This document shows, one piece after another, positions 51,241-59,617 of a stretch of DNA of 64,000 nt. Source of the DNA: Streptomyces cucumeris (GTDB taxonomy: Bacteria; Actinomycetota; Actinomycetes; Streptomycetales; Streptomycetaceae); the NCBI RefSeq assembly GCF_024295805.1, contig NZ_JANCLX010000020.1, positions 1 through 64,000 on the forward strand, read 5' to 3'. The notes beneath the pieces were generated by a model. That model did no database searches. It was not told the origin of the DNA and worked only from the letters and a program-made list of their open reading frames with translations. Every line of letters starts with the position of its first letter. Position 1 is the first letter of the stretch. Both the position numbers and the translations under genes were made by a program.

Positions 51241-51379
51241 GACACCGGGAACGGTAGCGCTTGTGCTGAGGTATGTGTATATGGTGCGCAGAAACCATGC
51301 GTCAGTGGTGAAACGGACAGCGCTTGCGGTGGCCGTGACCGCCGGGGCGGCGCCCGGATCCGCCCGATACCCTCGGCCC

Positions 51380-51859
51380 ATGGCGATCCCCGACTTCATC
51401 CGTGACCTCCGGGCCACCGCGGGCCGGCAGCTCCTTTACCTGCCGGGTGTGAGCGCGGTGGTCTTCGACGACGAGGGCCGGGTGCTGCTGGGCCGCCGCG
51501 CGGACACCGGCCGCTGGGTGATCATCTGCGGTATCCCCGAACCCGGTGAACAGCCCGCCGAGGCCGTGGTGCGCGAGGTGGAGGAGGAGACCGCGGTGCG
51601 CTGTGTGCCCGAGCGGATCGTCCTCGTCCGCACCCTGGCCCCGGTGACCTATCCCAACGGCGACCGGTGCCAGTTCGTGGACGTCTGCTTCCGCTGCCGG
51701 GCGGTGGGCGGCGAGGCGCGGGTGAACGACGACGAGTCGCTGGAGGTCGGCTGGTTCTCGCTCGACGCGCTGCCGCAGCTCGAGGACTTCTCGCTGACCC
51801 GGATCAAGCAGGCGCTGGGCGACGGACCCACCTGGTTCGAGCCCGTCGCGGGGGACTGA
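51380..51859 (+). CDS. Nudix hydrolase
   Basis: A 159-residue enzyme. The Nudix box G-I-P-E-P-G-E then R-E-V-E-E-E-T-A-V is intact except that the terminal Gly is Ala. It should cleave nucleoside-diphosphate-linked substrates. ATG 51380 lies 6 nt after TACCCT and has no ribosome site. The last codons, together with the bases beyond the stop, form a tandem duplication. Confidence 0.88.
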   Translation: MAIPDFIRDLRATAGRQLLYLPGVSAVVFDDEGRVLLGRRADTGRWVIICGIPEPGEQPAEAVVREVEEETAVRCVPERIVLVRTLAPVTYPNGDRCQFVDVCFRCRAVGGEARVNDDESLEVGWFSLDALPQLEDFSLTRIKQALGDGPTWFEPVAGD

Positions 51860-51889
51860 CCCATCTGGTTCGGCCCCGTCGCGGGGGAC
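51824..51889. repeat. 33-bp tandem duplication across a stop codon
   Basis: Two 33-bp units (51824-51856 and 51857-51889) differ at only a few bases; each contains CTGGTTCG and CCCGTCGCGGGGGAC. A third partial start, GGCCCATC, follows. The first unit encodes the end of the Nudix protein and the second lies after its stop. Confidence 0.75.
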
Positions 51890-51965
51890 CGGCCCATCAC
51901 CCGGCGCCGAAGTGTGTGGTCCGGCCACATCGGTCCGGCCGCGGCCGGTGCCTAGTCTGCCGCTC

Positions 51966-52763
51966 ATGAGCGCCGCCACCCCCTCGGGCCCCGTCCCCTC
52001 CGTCACCGATCTGACCGGCCGCACCGCCCTGGTCACCGGTGCCGCAGGGGGGATCGGCCGGGCGTGCGCGCTCCGGCTGGCCGCCGCGGGCGCCACCGTC
52101 CGCGCCGTCGACCTGGACGCCGAGGGGCTGGCCGGGCTGGTGGCCGCCGGTCCCGCCGGGCTCGGCACCGTCGAGGCGTGGGCCCTGGACCTCACCGACC
52201 TCGACGCCGCAGAACAGGCCGCCGCGGGCACCGACATCCTGGTCAACAACGCCGGACTCCAGCTCGTCCGCCCGCTGGAGGAGTTCCCGCCCGAGGTCTT
52301 CTCCCGGGTGCTCACGGTGATGCTGGAGGCCCCGTTCCGGCTGCTGCGGGGCGCGCTGCCGGATATGTACGCACAGGGCTGGGGCCGTGTCGTCAACATC
52401 TCCTCCGTGCACGGTCTGCGCGCCTCCCCGTACAAGGCGGCGTACGTGGCCGCCAAGCACGGGCTCGAAGGGCTGTCCAAGGTGGCCGCCCTGGAGGGCG
52501 CCGCCCACGGGGTGACCTCCAACTGCGTCAGCCCCGGATATGTGCGCACCCCGCTGGTCGAGCGGCAGATCGCCGATCAGGCCGAGGCCCACGGGATCTC
52601 GCCCGAGCGCGTGGTCGGCGAGGTGATGCTCGCGGACACGGCGGTCAAACGGCTCGTCGAACCGGAGGAGGTCGCCGAGGCCGTCGCCTATCTGTGCGGT
52701 CCGCACGCCTCCTTCATCACCGGGGCCTCGCTCACCATGGACGGCGGATGGACCGCCCACTGA
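51966..52763 (+). CDS. bdhA: 3-hydroxybutyrate dehydrogenase (SDR family)
   Basis: A 265-residue short-chain dehydrogenase. The NAD site T-G-A-A-G-G-I-G, N-N-A-G, catalytic Ser (I-S-S-V-H-G) and Y-x3-K (A-A-Y-V-A-A-K) are all present, and S-P-G-Y-V-R-T-P-L-V-E plus the HGLEGLSK helix match bacterial D-3-hydroxybutyrate dehydrogenase. It converts 3-hydroxybutyrate to acetoacetate. ATG 51966 lies 7 nt after TAGTCT (leaderless). It is followed by a regulator and an MHS transporter. Confidence 0.87.
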   Translation: MSAATPSGPVPSVTDLTGRTALVTGAAGGIGRACALRLAAAGATVRAVDLDAEGLAGLVAAGPAGLGTVEAWALDLTDLDAAEQAAAGTDILVNNAGLQLVRPLEEFPPEVFSRVLTVMLEAPFRLLRGALPDMYAQGWGRVVNISSVHGLRASPYKAAYVAAKHGLEGLSKVAALEGAAHGVTSNCVSPGYVRTPLVERQIADQAEAHGISPERVVGEVMLADTAVKRLVEPEEVAEAVAYLCGPHASFITGASLTMDGGWTAH

Positions 52764-52870
52764 ACGCGGGTCCATCCAGCGGGCGCCCGCTTCCGTCCCG
52801 GCCGCAGGACCGGCTGCCCGCACGTCCTGCGGCTGGCGCGGGCGCACCCGGCGGGAGTATCCCTGGGACC

Positions 52871-54814
52871 ATGGCCGACGATCAGCCGGAGAACCCGTAC
52901 CTGGAACTGCTGGCGCGCGGCGCGCCCGCCGAGGCGTATGAGCGCCCGGTGCTGCGCGCCCGCGCCGACGGGGCTCCGGCCGACCGGCTGGCCGCCCTGG
53001 AGCGCGCCAAGCTGCTGGCCCTGCGCGTCCGCGGCGAGCTGGAGGGACGGCGGCGGCGCGAGGCCGAGCTGTCCGCGCTCTTCGAGACCGCGCACGACCT
53101 CGCCGGACTGCGCGACCTGGACGCGGTGCTCCAGGCCATCGTCCAGCGCGCCCGCTCACTGCTGGGCACCGAGGTGGCCTATCTGACGCTGCACGACCCG
53201 ACCGCCGGTGACACCTATATGCGGGTCACCGACGGTTCGGTCTCGGCCCGCTTCCAGCAGCTCCGGCTCGGCATGGGGGAGGGGCTCGGCGGACTGGTGG
53301 CCCAGACCGCCCGCCCCTATGTGACCGACAGCTACTTCGACGACCCCCGCTTCCAGCACACCCACACCATCGACGCGGGCGTCCAGGACGAGGGTCTCGT
53401 CGCCATCCTCGGGGTGCCGCTGCTGCTGGGCAGCGGGGTCATCGGGGTGCTCTTCGCCGCCGACCGGCGGGCCCGGGTCTTCGAACGGGAGCAGATCTCG
53501 CTGCTGGCCTCGTTCGCCGCCCACGCGGCCGTCGCCATCGACACGGCCAACCTGCTCGCCGAGACCCGTACGGCGCTGGCCGAACTGGAGGCCGCCAACG
53601 AGATCATCCAGGACCGCAGCGGGGTCATCGAGCGCGCCTCCGACGTCCACGACCGGCTGACCGAACTGGTGCTGCGCGGCGGCGGGGTGCACGACGTCGC
53701 CGACGCGGTGGCCGAAGTGCTCAGCGGCTCGGTGGAGTTCGTCGAGGCCGACCGGGCGCCCGCGGCGGCCGTGGACCGCTCCCGGACCGGCGGTCACGCG
53801 GTCCGGCACGGCGAGGACTGGATCGCCGCCGTCGCCGCGGGTGGTGAACTGCTCGGCGCGCTGGTGCTGCGCGGGCACCCCGGTCTCGACCCGGTGGACC
53901 AGCGCACCCTGGAACGCGCCGCGGTGGTCACCTCGCTGCTCCAGCTCGCCCGGCGCTCGGCGGGCGAGGCCGAACAGCGGGTGCGCGGCGAGCTGCTGGA
54001 CGACCTCCTCGACGCCCCCGGCCGCGCGCCTCGGCTGCTGCGCGAGCGCGCCGCCCGGCTGCGGGCGGACCTGGACGCGCCCCATGTCGTCCTCGCCGCG
54101 GAGCTGGACGCACCCACCGCGGCCGGTGCGCCCGGTCCGGACGACGGCTCCGGCGCGCCCGCCGAGGAGGCCGCCGACCGGCAGCGGCTGTGGTCCGCCG
54201 CCTCCCATCTGGCCGCCACCGGCCATGGTCTGGCCGCCGCCCGCGACGGCGGCACCGTACTGCTGCTGCCGCTGGCCGAGGGCCGCACCGCTGACGCGCT
54301 GGCCCGGCGGACCGCGCGTCAGCTCGGCACCGCGCTGCACGCGCCGGTCACCGTCGGCGCCTCCGCGCCGGTCCCCGGACCCGCCGCCCACCCCGCCGAG
54401 GTCGCCTCCGCCTATGCCGAGGCACGCCGCTGTCTGGCCGCGCTGCGGGTGCTCGGCCGGGCCGGGGAGGGCGCCGCCGCCGAGGACTTCGGCTTCCTGG
54501 GGCTGCTGCTGGGCGGCACCCGCGACGGCGCCCCGGACGGTGCCCGGGTGCGGGACTTCGTCCACCGCACCATCGGTGCGGTCCTCGACTACGACACCCG
54601 CCGTGGCACCGACCTGGTGCGCACCATGGACGCGTACTTCGCGAGCGGGATGAGCCCGGCCCGTACCAAGGACGAACTCCACGTCCACGTCAACACGGTC
54701 GCCCAGCGGCTGGAGCGGGTCGGGCGGCTGCTGGGCCCGGACTGGCAGTCGCCGTCCCGCGCCCTGGAGATCCAGCTCGCGCTGCGGCTGCACCGGCTGG
54801 CCTCGGCCCGCTGA
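52871..54814 (+). CDS. GAF-domain PucR/CdaR-type transcriptional regulator
   Basis: A 647-residue regulator. A coiled head (about 20-70) leads to a GAF domain (about 75-235). A GGDEF-like/CdaR middle domain follows, and the C-terminus is a PucR-type HTH (T-K-D-E-L-H-V-H-V-N-T-V-A-Q-R-L-E-R-V). Proteins of this build commonly sit beside 3-hydroxybutyrate dehydrogenase and a transporter in Streptomyces and probably control them. ATG 52871 has no strong ribosome site. Confidence 0.83.
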   Translation: MADDQPENPYLELLARGAPAEAYERPVLRARADGAPADRLAALERAKLLALRVRGELEGRRRREAELSALFETAHDLAGLRDLDAVLQAIVQRARSLLGTEVAYLTLHDPTAGDTYMRVTDGSVSARFQQLRLGMGEGLGGLVAQTARPYVTDSYFDDPRFQHTHTIDAGVQDEGLVAILGVPLLLGSGVIGVLFAADRRARVFEREQISLLASFAAHAAVAIDTANLLAETRTALAELEAANEIIQDRSGVIERASDVHDRLTELVLRGGGVHDVADAVAEVLSGSVEFVEADRAPAAAVDRSRTGGHAVRHGEDWIAAVAAGGELLGALVLRGHPGLDPVDQRTLERAAVVTSLLQLARRSAGEAEQRVRGELLDDLLDAPGRAPRLLRERAARLRADLDAPHVVLAAELDAPTAAGAPGPDDGSGAPAEEAADRQRLWSAASHLAATGHGLAAARDGGTVLLLPLAEGRTADALARRTARQLGTALHAPVTVGASAPVPGPAAHPAEVASAYAEARRCLAALRVLGRAGEGAAAEDFGFLGLLLGGTRDGAPDGARVRDFVHRTIGAVLDYDTRRGTDLVRTMDAYFASGMSPARTKDELHVHVNTVAQRLERVGRLLGPDWQSPSRALEIQLALRLHRLASAR

Positions 54815-54845
54815 ACGCCGCCGGCCGCGGCGCACCACCGCGTAC

Positions 54846-54881
54846 GGACGCGGGTCCCGGAGAGGTCCGGGACCCGCGTCC
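54846..54881. terminator. Perfect 16-bp stem terminator
   Basis: GGACGCGGGTCCCGGA and its exact reverse complement flank a 4-base loop GAGG between the convergent regulator and transporter genes. Confidence 0.8.
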
Positions 54882-54889
54882 ATGGCCCG

Positions 54890-56305
54890 CTAGGACGCCG
54901 GGGCCGAGCGGGGTGCGCGCTCCGCCGCGTCCTGCGTCCCCGTGGCCCGCTCCCCGCCGGGTGCACCCGGCTCGATCCGCGCCAGATCGCGGTCCCGGGT
55001 CTCCGCGGCCACGCCCACCGCCACCAGCGTGACCAGCGCGGCCGCGATGACGTACAGGGCGATCGGGGTGGCACTGTCGTAGTCGGCCAGCAGCGCGGTG
55101 GCGATCAGCGGGGCCGGGGCACCGGCCGCGACCGATGAGAACTGCGCCCCGATCGACGCCCCCGAGTAGCGCATCCGGGTCGCGAACATCTCGGAGAAGA
55201 AGGCCGCCTGGGGCGCGTACATCGCGCCGTGGAAGACCAGCCCGACGGTCACCGCGAGCAGCAGCGCCCCGAAGTCCCGGGTGTCGATGAGGAGGAAGAA
55301 CGGGAACGCCCATGCCCCGACCCCCGCCGCCCCCAGCAGATACACCGGGCGCCGCCCGATCCGGTCCGACAGCGCGCCCCAGGCCGGGATCACCGCGAAG
55401 TGCACGGCGGAGGCGATCAGCACGGCGTTGAGCGCGGTCTGTTTGCCCAGGCCCACATGGTCGGAAGTGGCATAGACGAGGACGAACGCGGTGATCACGT
55501 AGTAGCTGATGTTCTCGGCCATCCGGGCGCCCATGGCGATCAGCACATCCCGCCAGTGGTGGCGCACCACGTCGACCAGCGGGGTCTTCGCGGCCGCGTC
55601 CGGCTGCCGTCCCGCCTCCGCCTTACGGGCCTCGGCCTGGGCCAACGCCGCCCGGAACACCGGCGATTCATCGACAGAGAGACGAATCCACAAGCCGACC
55701 AGCACCAGGACACCCGACAGCAGGAACGGCACCCGCCAGCCCCAGGACTCGAACGCGGCGTCCGACAGCAGCGCGGTCAGCGCCGAGAGCACACCGGTGG
55801 CCAGCAACTGCCCGGCGGGCGCGCCGGTCTGCGGCCAGGACGCCCAGAACCCGCGCCGCCGCGCGTCTCCGTGCTCCGACACCAGCAGCACCGCACCGCC
55901 CCACTCCCCGCCGAGCGCGAACCCCTGCACCAGACGCAGCGCGGTCAGCAGGACCGGCGCGGCCGAGCCGACCGTGGTGTGGGTCGGCAGCAGTCCGATG
56001 GCAAAGGTGGCGCCCCCCATCAGCAGCAGACTGAGGACCAGCAGCTTCTTCCGCCCCAGCCGGTCCCCGTAGTGCCCGAACACCAGGGCGCCCACCGGCC
56101 GGGCGGCGAAGCCGACCGCGTAGGTCAGGAACGACAGCAGGGTGCCGACGAGCGGATCGGAGTCGGGGAAGAAGAGCTTGTTGAAGACGAGCGCGGCGGC
56201 CGATCCGTAGAGGAAGAAGTCGTACCACTCGATGGTGGTGCCGATCAGGCTGGCGGCGACGATACGCCTCAGACGGGCGGGGGCTGGCGGGGCGGGCGCG
56301 GCCAT
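54890..56305 (-). CDS. MHS-family MFS transporter
   Basis: A 471-residue transporter with 12 membrane segments. The metabolite:H+ symporter signature is clear: I-G-T-T-I-E-W-Y-D-F-F-L-Y-G near the start, then F-G-H-Y-G-D-R-L-G-R-K and Q-G-F-A-L-G-G-E-W-G-G. Substrates of the family are small carboxylates, betaine or proline; 3-hydroxybutyrate is the likely one here from context. ATG 56305 follows GGAAG by 8 nt; GTG 56314 overlaps that site. Confidence 0.88.
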   Translation of the reverse strand: MAAPAPPAPARLRRIVAASLIGTTIEWYDFFLYGSAAALVFNKLFFPDSDPLVGTLLSFLTYAVGFAARPVGALVFGHYGDRLGRKKLLVLSLLLMGGATFAIGLLPTHTTVGSAAPVLLTALRLVQGFALGGEWGGAVLLVSEHGDARRRGFWASWPQTGAPAGQLLATGVLSALTALLSDAAFESWGWRVPFLLSGVLVLVGLWIRLSVDESPVFRAALAQAEARKAEAGRQPDAAAKTPLVDVVRHHWRDVLIAMGARMAENISYYVITAFVLVYATSDHVGLGKQTALNAVLIASAVHFAVIPAWGALSDRIGRRPVYLLGAAGVGAWAFPFFLLIDTRDFGALLLAVTVGLVFHGAMYAPQAAFFSEMFATRMRYSGASIGAQFSSVAAGAPAPLIATALLADYDSATPIALYVIAAALVTLVAVGVAAETRDRDLARIEPGAPGGERATGTQDAAERAPRSAPAS

Positions 56306-56462
56306 GGACACCACTTCCGTAACGGTGGGCGGGGACGTTGATGTGTCGCCACACCGTAGGAAGGCGCAGGTCAGGGGCGTATGTGGCGGGACACCACAGT
56401 TCCGGGCCCCGGTGTGCGCCCGGCGGCCATGACCGGGGCCCGTCGGCGGTCGTCCCGTGCGT

Positions 56463-57146
56463 CTAGTGTTCGCCGCGCCCCTGGCGGGCGCGGCGGGGTC
56501 TGCCCAGGTGGCCGACGGCGATCCCGAACTGCTCCGGGGTGAGCGCCGGGGCCGGGAGCGGAGCCGCCGCCTCGGGACGCAGCCCGTCGAGGAGCATGGC
56601 CAGATAACGGCGCCAGGCCGTGGGCGCCGCGGCCGCGGCGCCGGGAATCGTACGGCCCAGCATGACCGTGAGGAAGAGGAAGTCCTCGGCGGTGATGTCG
56701 TCCCGGACCGCTCCCTCCTTCTGGGCGCGCCGGAGCAGGATGTCGATGGTCTTGCGGTGTTCCGTGCGGAGGCTGTCGAGTGAGGGGACGCCCTGGATGG
56801 CGGTGGTCATCAGGTCGTTGGTGCCCCGGTCGGTGGTGAGCAGGGTGAAGATGCGGTCGAGGTACGCGGTGAGCCCGCCCCAGGCGTCCACGCTCTGCCG
56901 CGCCTCCAGAGAGGCCCGCAGGATGTCCTTGAGGGAATCGCCGAAGACGGCTTCGATGAGTTCGGCTCGTCCGGCGAACCGGCGGTAGAGGGTGGCGCTG
57001 CCGACTCCGGCGCGCCGGGCTATGTCGTCGAGCGGTGCGTCCACGCCCTGGTCGGCGTAGATCTCCCGGGCCGCTGCGATCAGCATCTCGCGGTTGCGTT
57101 GCGCATCCCTGCGCAACGGAGTCGCCTTGTTCACACGGTCGCCCAT
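56463..57146 (-). CDS. TetR-family regulator next to the diterpene operon
   Basis: A 227-residue repressor. The HTH is at about 14-60 (I-A-R-R-A-G-V-G-S-A-T-L-Y-R-R-F). The C-terminal domain resembles the SbtR-like TetR group. TAGGGT lies 8 nt before ATG 57146, with no ribosome site. It is downstream of and co-oriented with the terpene operon but has its own promoter, so control of that operon is possible and not shown. Confidence 0.85.
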   Translation of the reverse strand: MGDRVNKATPLRRDAQRNREMLIAAAREIYADQGVDAPLDDIARRAGVGSATLYRRFAGRAELIEAVFGDSLKDILRASLEARQSVDAWGGLTAYLDRIFTLLTTDRGTNDLMTTAIQGVPSLDSLRTEHRKTIDILLRRAQKEGAVRDDITAEDFLFLTVMLGRTIPGAAAAAPTAWRRYLAMLLDGLRPEAAAPLPAPALTPEQFGIAVGHLGRPRRARQGRGEH

Positions 57147-57308
57147 GAGCGGAAACCCTAACACTAAGCGGGGAATTCTCTCCGGTTCATGTTTGAATTC
57201 GCGAGAATGGGGAATGCCCCCCATTTCCCGTGGTCGGAGAGGGATCGGGAAGGAAGCCGGGCCACGGCGGGGTGCCGCCGCGGCCCGTGATGTGGTGTCA
57301 GCCGACCG

Positions 57309-58667
57309 TCATCGCGGCTCCGGGACCATCGCGAGAGGGCCGGGGGTGAGGCTCATCTGCGGCCGGGGGCGGACCCGGGCGCCGGGTACGGGCCGCAGCC
57401 GCCAGCGGCCGGCCACGGTGGCCAGCGCGAGGATGGCCTCCGTCATACCGAAGACATCACCGAGGCACTTCCGGCTCCCGGCGCCGAAGGGCAGATAGGA
57501 GCCGCGCGTCACCTCCCCGGCCCGTTCCGGCAGCCAGCGGTCCGGGTCGAAGGTCTCGGGCCGGGGGAACGTCCTGGCGTCGCGGTGCAGTACATAGGGG
57601 CTGATCAGCACGTCGGACCCGGGCGGCAGCCACCGCCCGGCCAGCTCCGTGCCCTCGGTGGTGGTGCGGGTGATGATCCAGGCGGGCGGGAACAGCCGGA
57701 GCGCCTCGGTGAACACCCGCTGGGTGTGGACCAGCCGGGGCACATCGGCGAAGGCCGGGGTCCGTCCGCCCACCACCGCGTCCACCTCGGCGTGCAGTGC
57801 GGCCTCGGCCGCCGGATCGCGGCCCAGCAGGAACCAGGTCCAGGTCAGCGCGGCGGCCGTGGTCTCGATCCCGGCCAGCAGCAGGGTCAGCACCTGGTCG
57901 TGGATCTCCCGCTCCGACAGCCGCTCGCCGGTCTCCTCGTCCCGGGCGGCGAACAGTGCGGAGAGCAGGTCGCCGCGGTCGCCGCCGGTGGCCCGGTAGT
58001 CGGCGATCAGACGGTCGATCCGCCGGTGGAGCCGGGTCAGGGCGGTCGCGAAGGCGCGGTTGGCCGCGAGCGGCAGCCGGGCGACGAGCCCGGTGGGGTC
58101 GATCGCCCGGTGGTACGCGCCTTGGACCACGGTCCGCAGACAGTGCTGGACCTCGGCCACGGCGTGCGGCGGCATATCGGTGGTGAACAGCGCGCGGGCG
58201 GTGATCCGGGTGGTGAGCGTCTGCATCTCCCGGCCGATGTCGACCGCCCGTCCCGTGCTCCACGATCCGGCCACCGCCGCGCATTCGTGCCGCGCCACCT
58301 CGGCGTACCCCTCGATCCGGGCGGGGTGGAACGCGGGCTGCACCAGCCGCCGCTGCCGCCGGTGGTCCGCGCGCCCGGCGGTGATCAGGCCGTTGCCGAG
58401 GATCTGCCGGGCCTTGTCCTTCACCGGGCCGCCGCTGTCGTAGACGCGGCCGTTGAGCAGCACCTGCTGGACCAGCTCCGGGTGGAGCGGGAGGTGGACG
58501 CGCCGGGGGCCGAGCCGGAGCTCCAGCAGATCGCCGTGGGCGGGCAGGGAGGCCAGGAACGCCAGCGGCCGGCGGGCCAGTTGCGGGGCGTGGCCGACCA
58601 GCGGGAGCCCACCGGGGGCGGTGGCGACCCGCCAGTCGCGGGTGACCGTGTGCTGCGCGGTCCTCAT
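57309..58667 (-). CDS. Cytochrome P450 of the diterpene operon
   Basis: A 452-residue P450. The oxygen-binding helix reads A-G-I-E-T-T, the E-x-x-R helix E-A-L-R, and the haem loop F-G-A-G-S-R-K-C-L-G (Cys about 401). There is no membrane anchor, as usual for soluble bacterial P450s. It follows the diterpene cyclase by 26 bp and should hydroxylate its product. CotB3 and CotB4 hydroxylate C5 and C18 of cyclooctat-9-en-7-ol; I cannot tell which one this resembles. ATG 58667 has GGAAGGA upstream. Confidence 0.87.
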   Translation of the reverse strand: MRTAQHTVTRDWRVATAPGGLPLVGHAPQLARRPLAFLASLPAHGDLLELRLGPRRVHLPLHPELVQQVLLNGRVYDSGGPVKDKARQILGNGLITAGRADHRRQRRLVQPAFHPARIEGYAEVARHECAAVAGSWSTGRAVDIGREMQTLTTRITARALFTTDMPPHAVAEVQHCLRTVVQGAYHRAIDPTGLVARLPLAANRAFATALTRLHRRIDRLIADYRATGGDRGDLLSALFAARDEETGERLSEREIHDQVLTLLLAGIETTAAALTWTWFLLGRDPAAEAALHAEVDAVVGGRTPAFADVPRLVHTQRVFTEALRLFPPAWIITRTTTEGTELAGRWLPPGSDVLISPYVLHRDARTFPRPETFDPDRWLPERAGEVTRGSYLPFGAGSRKCLGDVFGMTEAILALATVAGRWRLRPVPGARVRPRPQMSLTPGPLAMVPEPR

Positions 58668-58693
58668 ACGGGGGAGTCCTTCCTGTGCGGGCC

Positions 58694-59617
58694 TCACCGG
58701 ATGCGCGAGTTGACGTGGTTCACGGCCGTCCGGTAGCGCTCGCTGCCGATGGTCCAGATGAAGTTGCCGTACAGCAGGTCCAACAGGATGTCCCGGCTGA
58801 CCTCGTCGAACGCCTTGATGCACCGGATGTCCTCGGATATGTCGTCCAGCCGGTCCTGGAAGAACTCCTCGAAGGCGGCCCGGTCGGAGACGTCGCACAG
58901 CCGGAAGCAGTTGGTGATCTGCCCCAGGGAGGCTTCGCGGTCGAAGGAGTAGAAGTCGTTGACGATCGCGAGTCCACGGGTGGTCATCCGGGCGGCCAGC
59001 CCCGTCTTGGCGTGCTCGGTGAACTCCCGGTGCCGGTAGACCGGATAGGACATCCTCATCCAGAAGTCGACGCCGACGTCGGTCACCCGGAAGCGGAAGT
59101 ACTGCTCCGGGGAGGTGCCGCACAGCGCCGCCTTGAGCGGGGAGTCGCGGAACATGTGGTCGCTGGTGACGAAGGCGCGGGCGGCCTCGTACGCGAACCA
59201 GGCGTCCTCCCCGTCGTAGTAGCGCTGGCATATCCCGCGCAGCCGGGGCAGGAACAGCTCGAAGTCGTGCAGGGCCGGATCCATGTCGTCCCAGACGAAT
59301 GTGACGCAGTTGAGGACGCAGACGGCCTTGAACGCCTCCATGTCCCGCAGGTGGCGCGTGCTCTGGGAGCAGCACACCACCTCCAGATAGGAGATCCAGC
59401 GCTCGTCCGAGACGGCCGCGCCCAGGGGGGCCACGGCGGCGTTGCACGCGGCGATGACCTCGCGCAACTCGTCGGGGGCGAGCCTGCGGGGGACCGGCCG
59501 GTGGCCGATGGCTCGTGCGAACAGCTCGGCGAACCGGCGGGTGCACTCCTCGCGGTACGGGAGCAGACTGGGCGTATCGAGCCCCGCGGACGCGGGCCCC
59601 AGGAGATCGGCGGTCAT
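58694..59617 (-). CDS. cotB2: Cyclooctat-9-en-7-ol synthase (CotB2-like diterpene cyclase)
   Basis: A 307-residue class I terpene cyclase with the exact length of Streptomyces CotB2. It keeps the unusual D-D-M-D motif at 110-113 and the NSE motif N-D-F-Y-S-F-D-R-E at 220-228 (CotB2 has Tyr at 224), and matches CotB2 at Asn103, Phe107, Phe149, Phe185, Trp186 and Trp288 in unchanged numbering. Long identical stretches run through the sequence. It should cyclise geranylgeranyl diphosphate to a 5-8-5 fusicoccane-type alcohol. ATGA overlaps the GGPP synthase stop. Confidence 0.93.
   Translation of the reverse strand: MTADLLGPASAGLDTPSLLPYREECTRRFAELFARAIGHRPVPRRLAPDELREVIAACNAAVAPLGAAVSDERWISYLEVVCCSQSTRHLRDMEAFKAVCVLNCVTFVWDDMDPALHDFELFLPRLRGICQRYYDGEDAWFAYEAARAFVTSDHMFRDSPLKAALCGTSPEQYFRFRVTDVGVDFWMRMSYPVYRHREFTEHAKTGLAARMTTRGLAIVNDFYSFDREASLGQITNCFRLCDVSDRAAFEEFFQDRLDDISEDIRCIKAFDEVSRDILLDLLYGNFIWTIGSERYRTAVNHVNSRIR

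Noticed and set aside
51824..51889. Short repeats as a CRISPR array
   Set aside because: Two adjacent units without spacers, partly coding, and no cas genes.
58668..59546. Upstream extension of the P450 frame
   Set aside because: It overlaps the diterpene cyclase in another frame and shows no P450 sequence.
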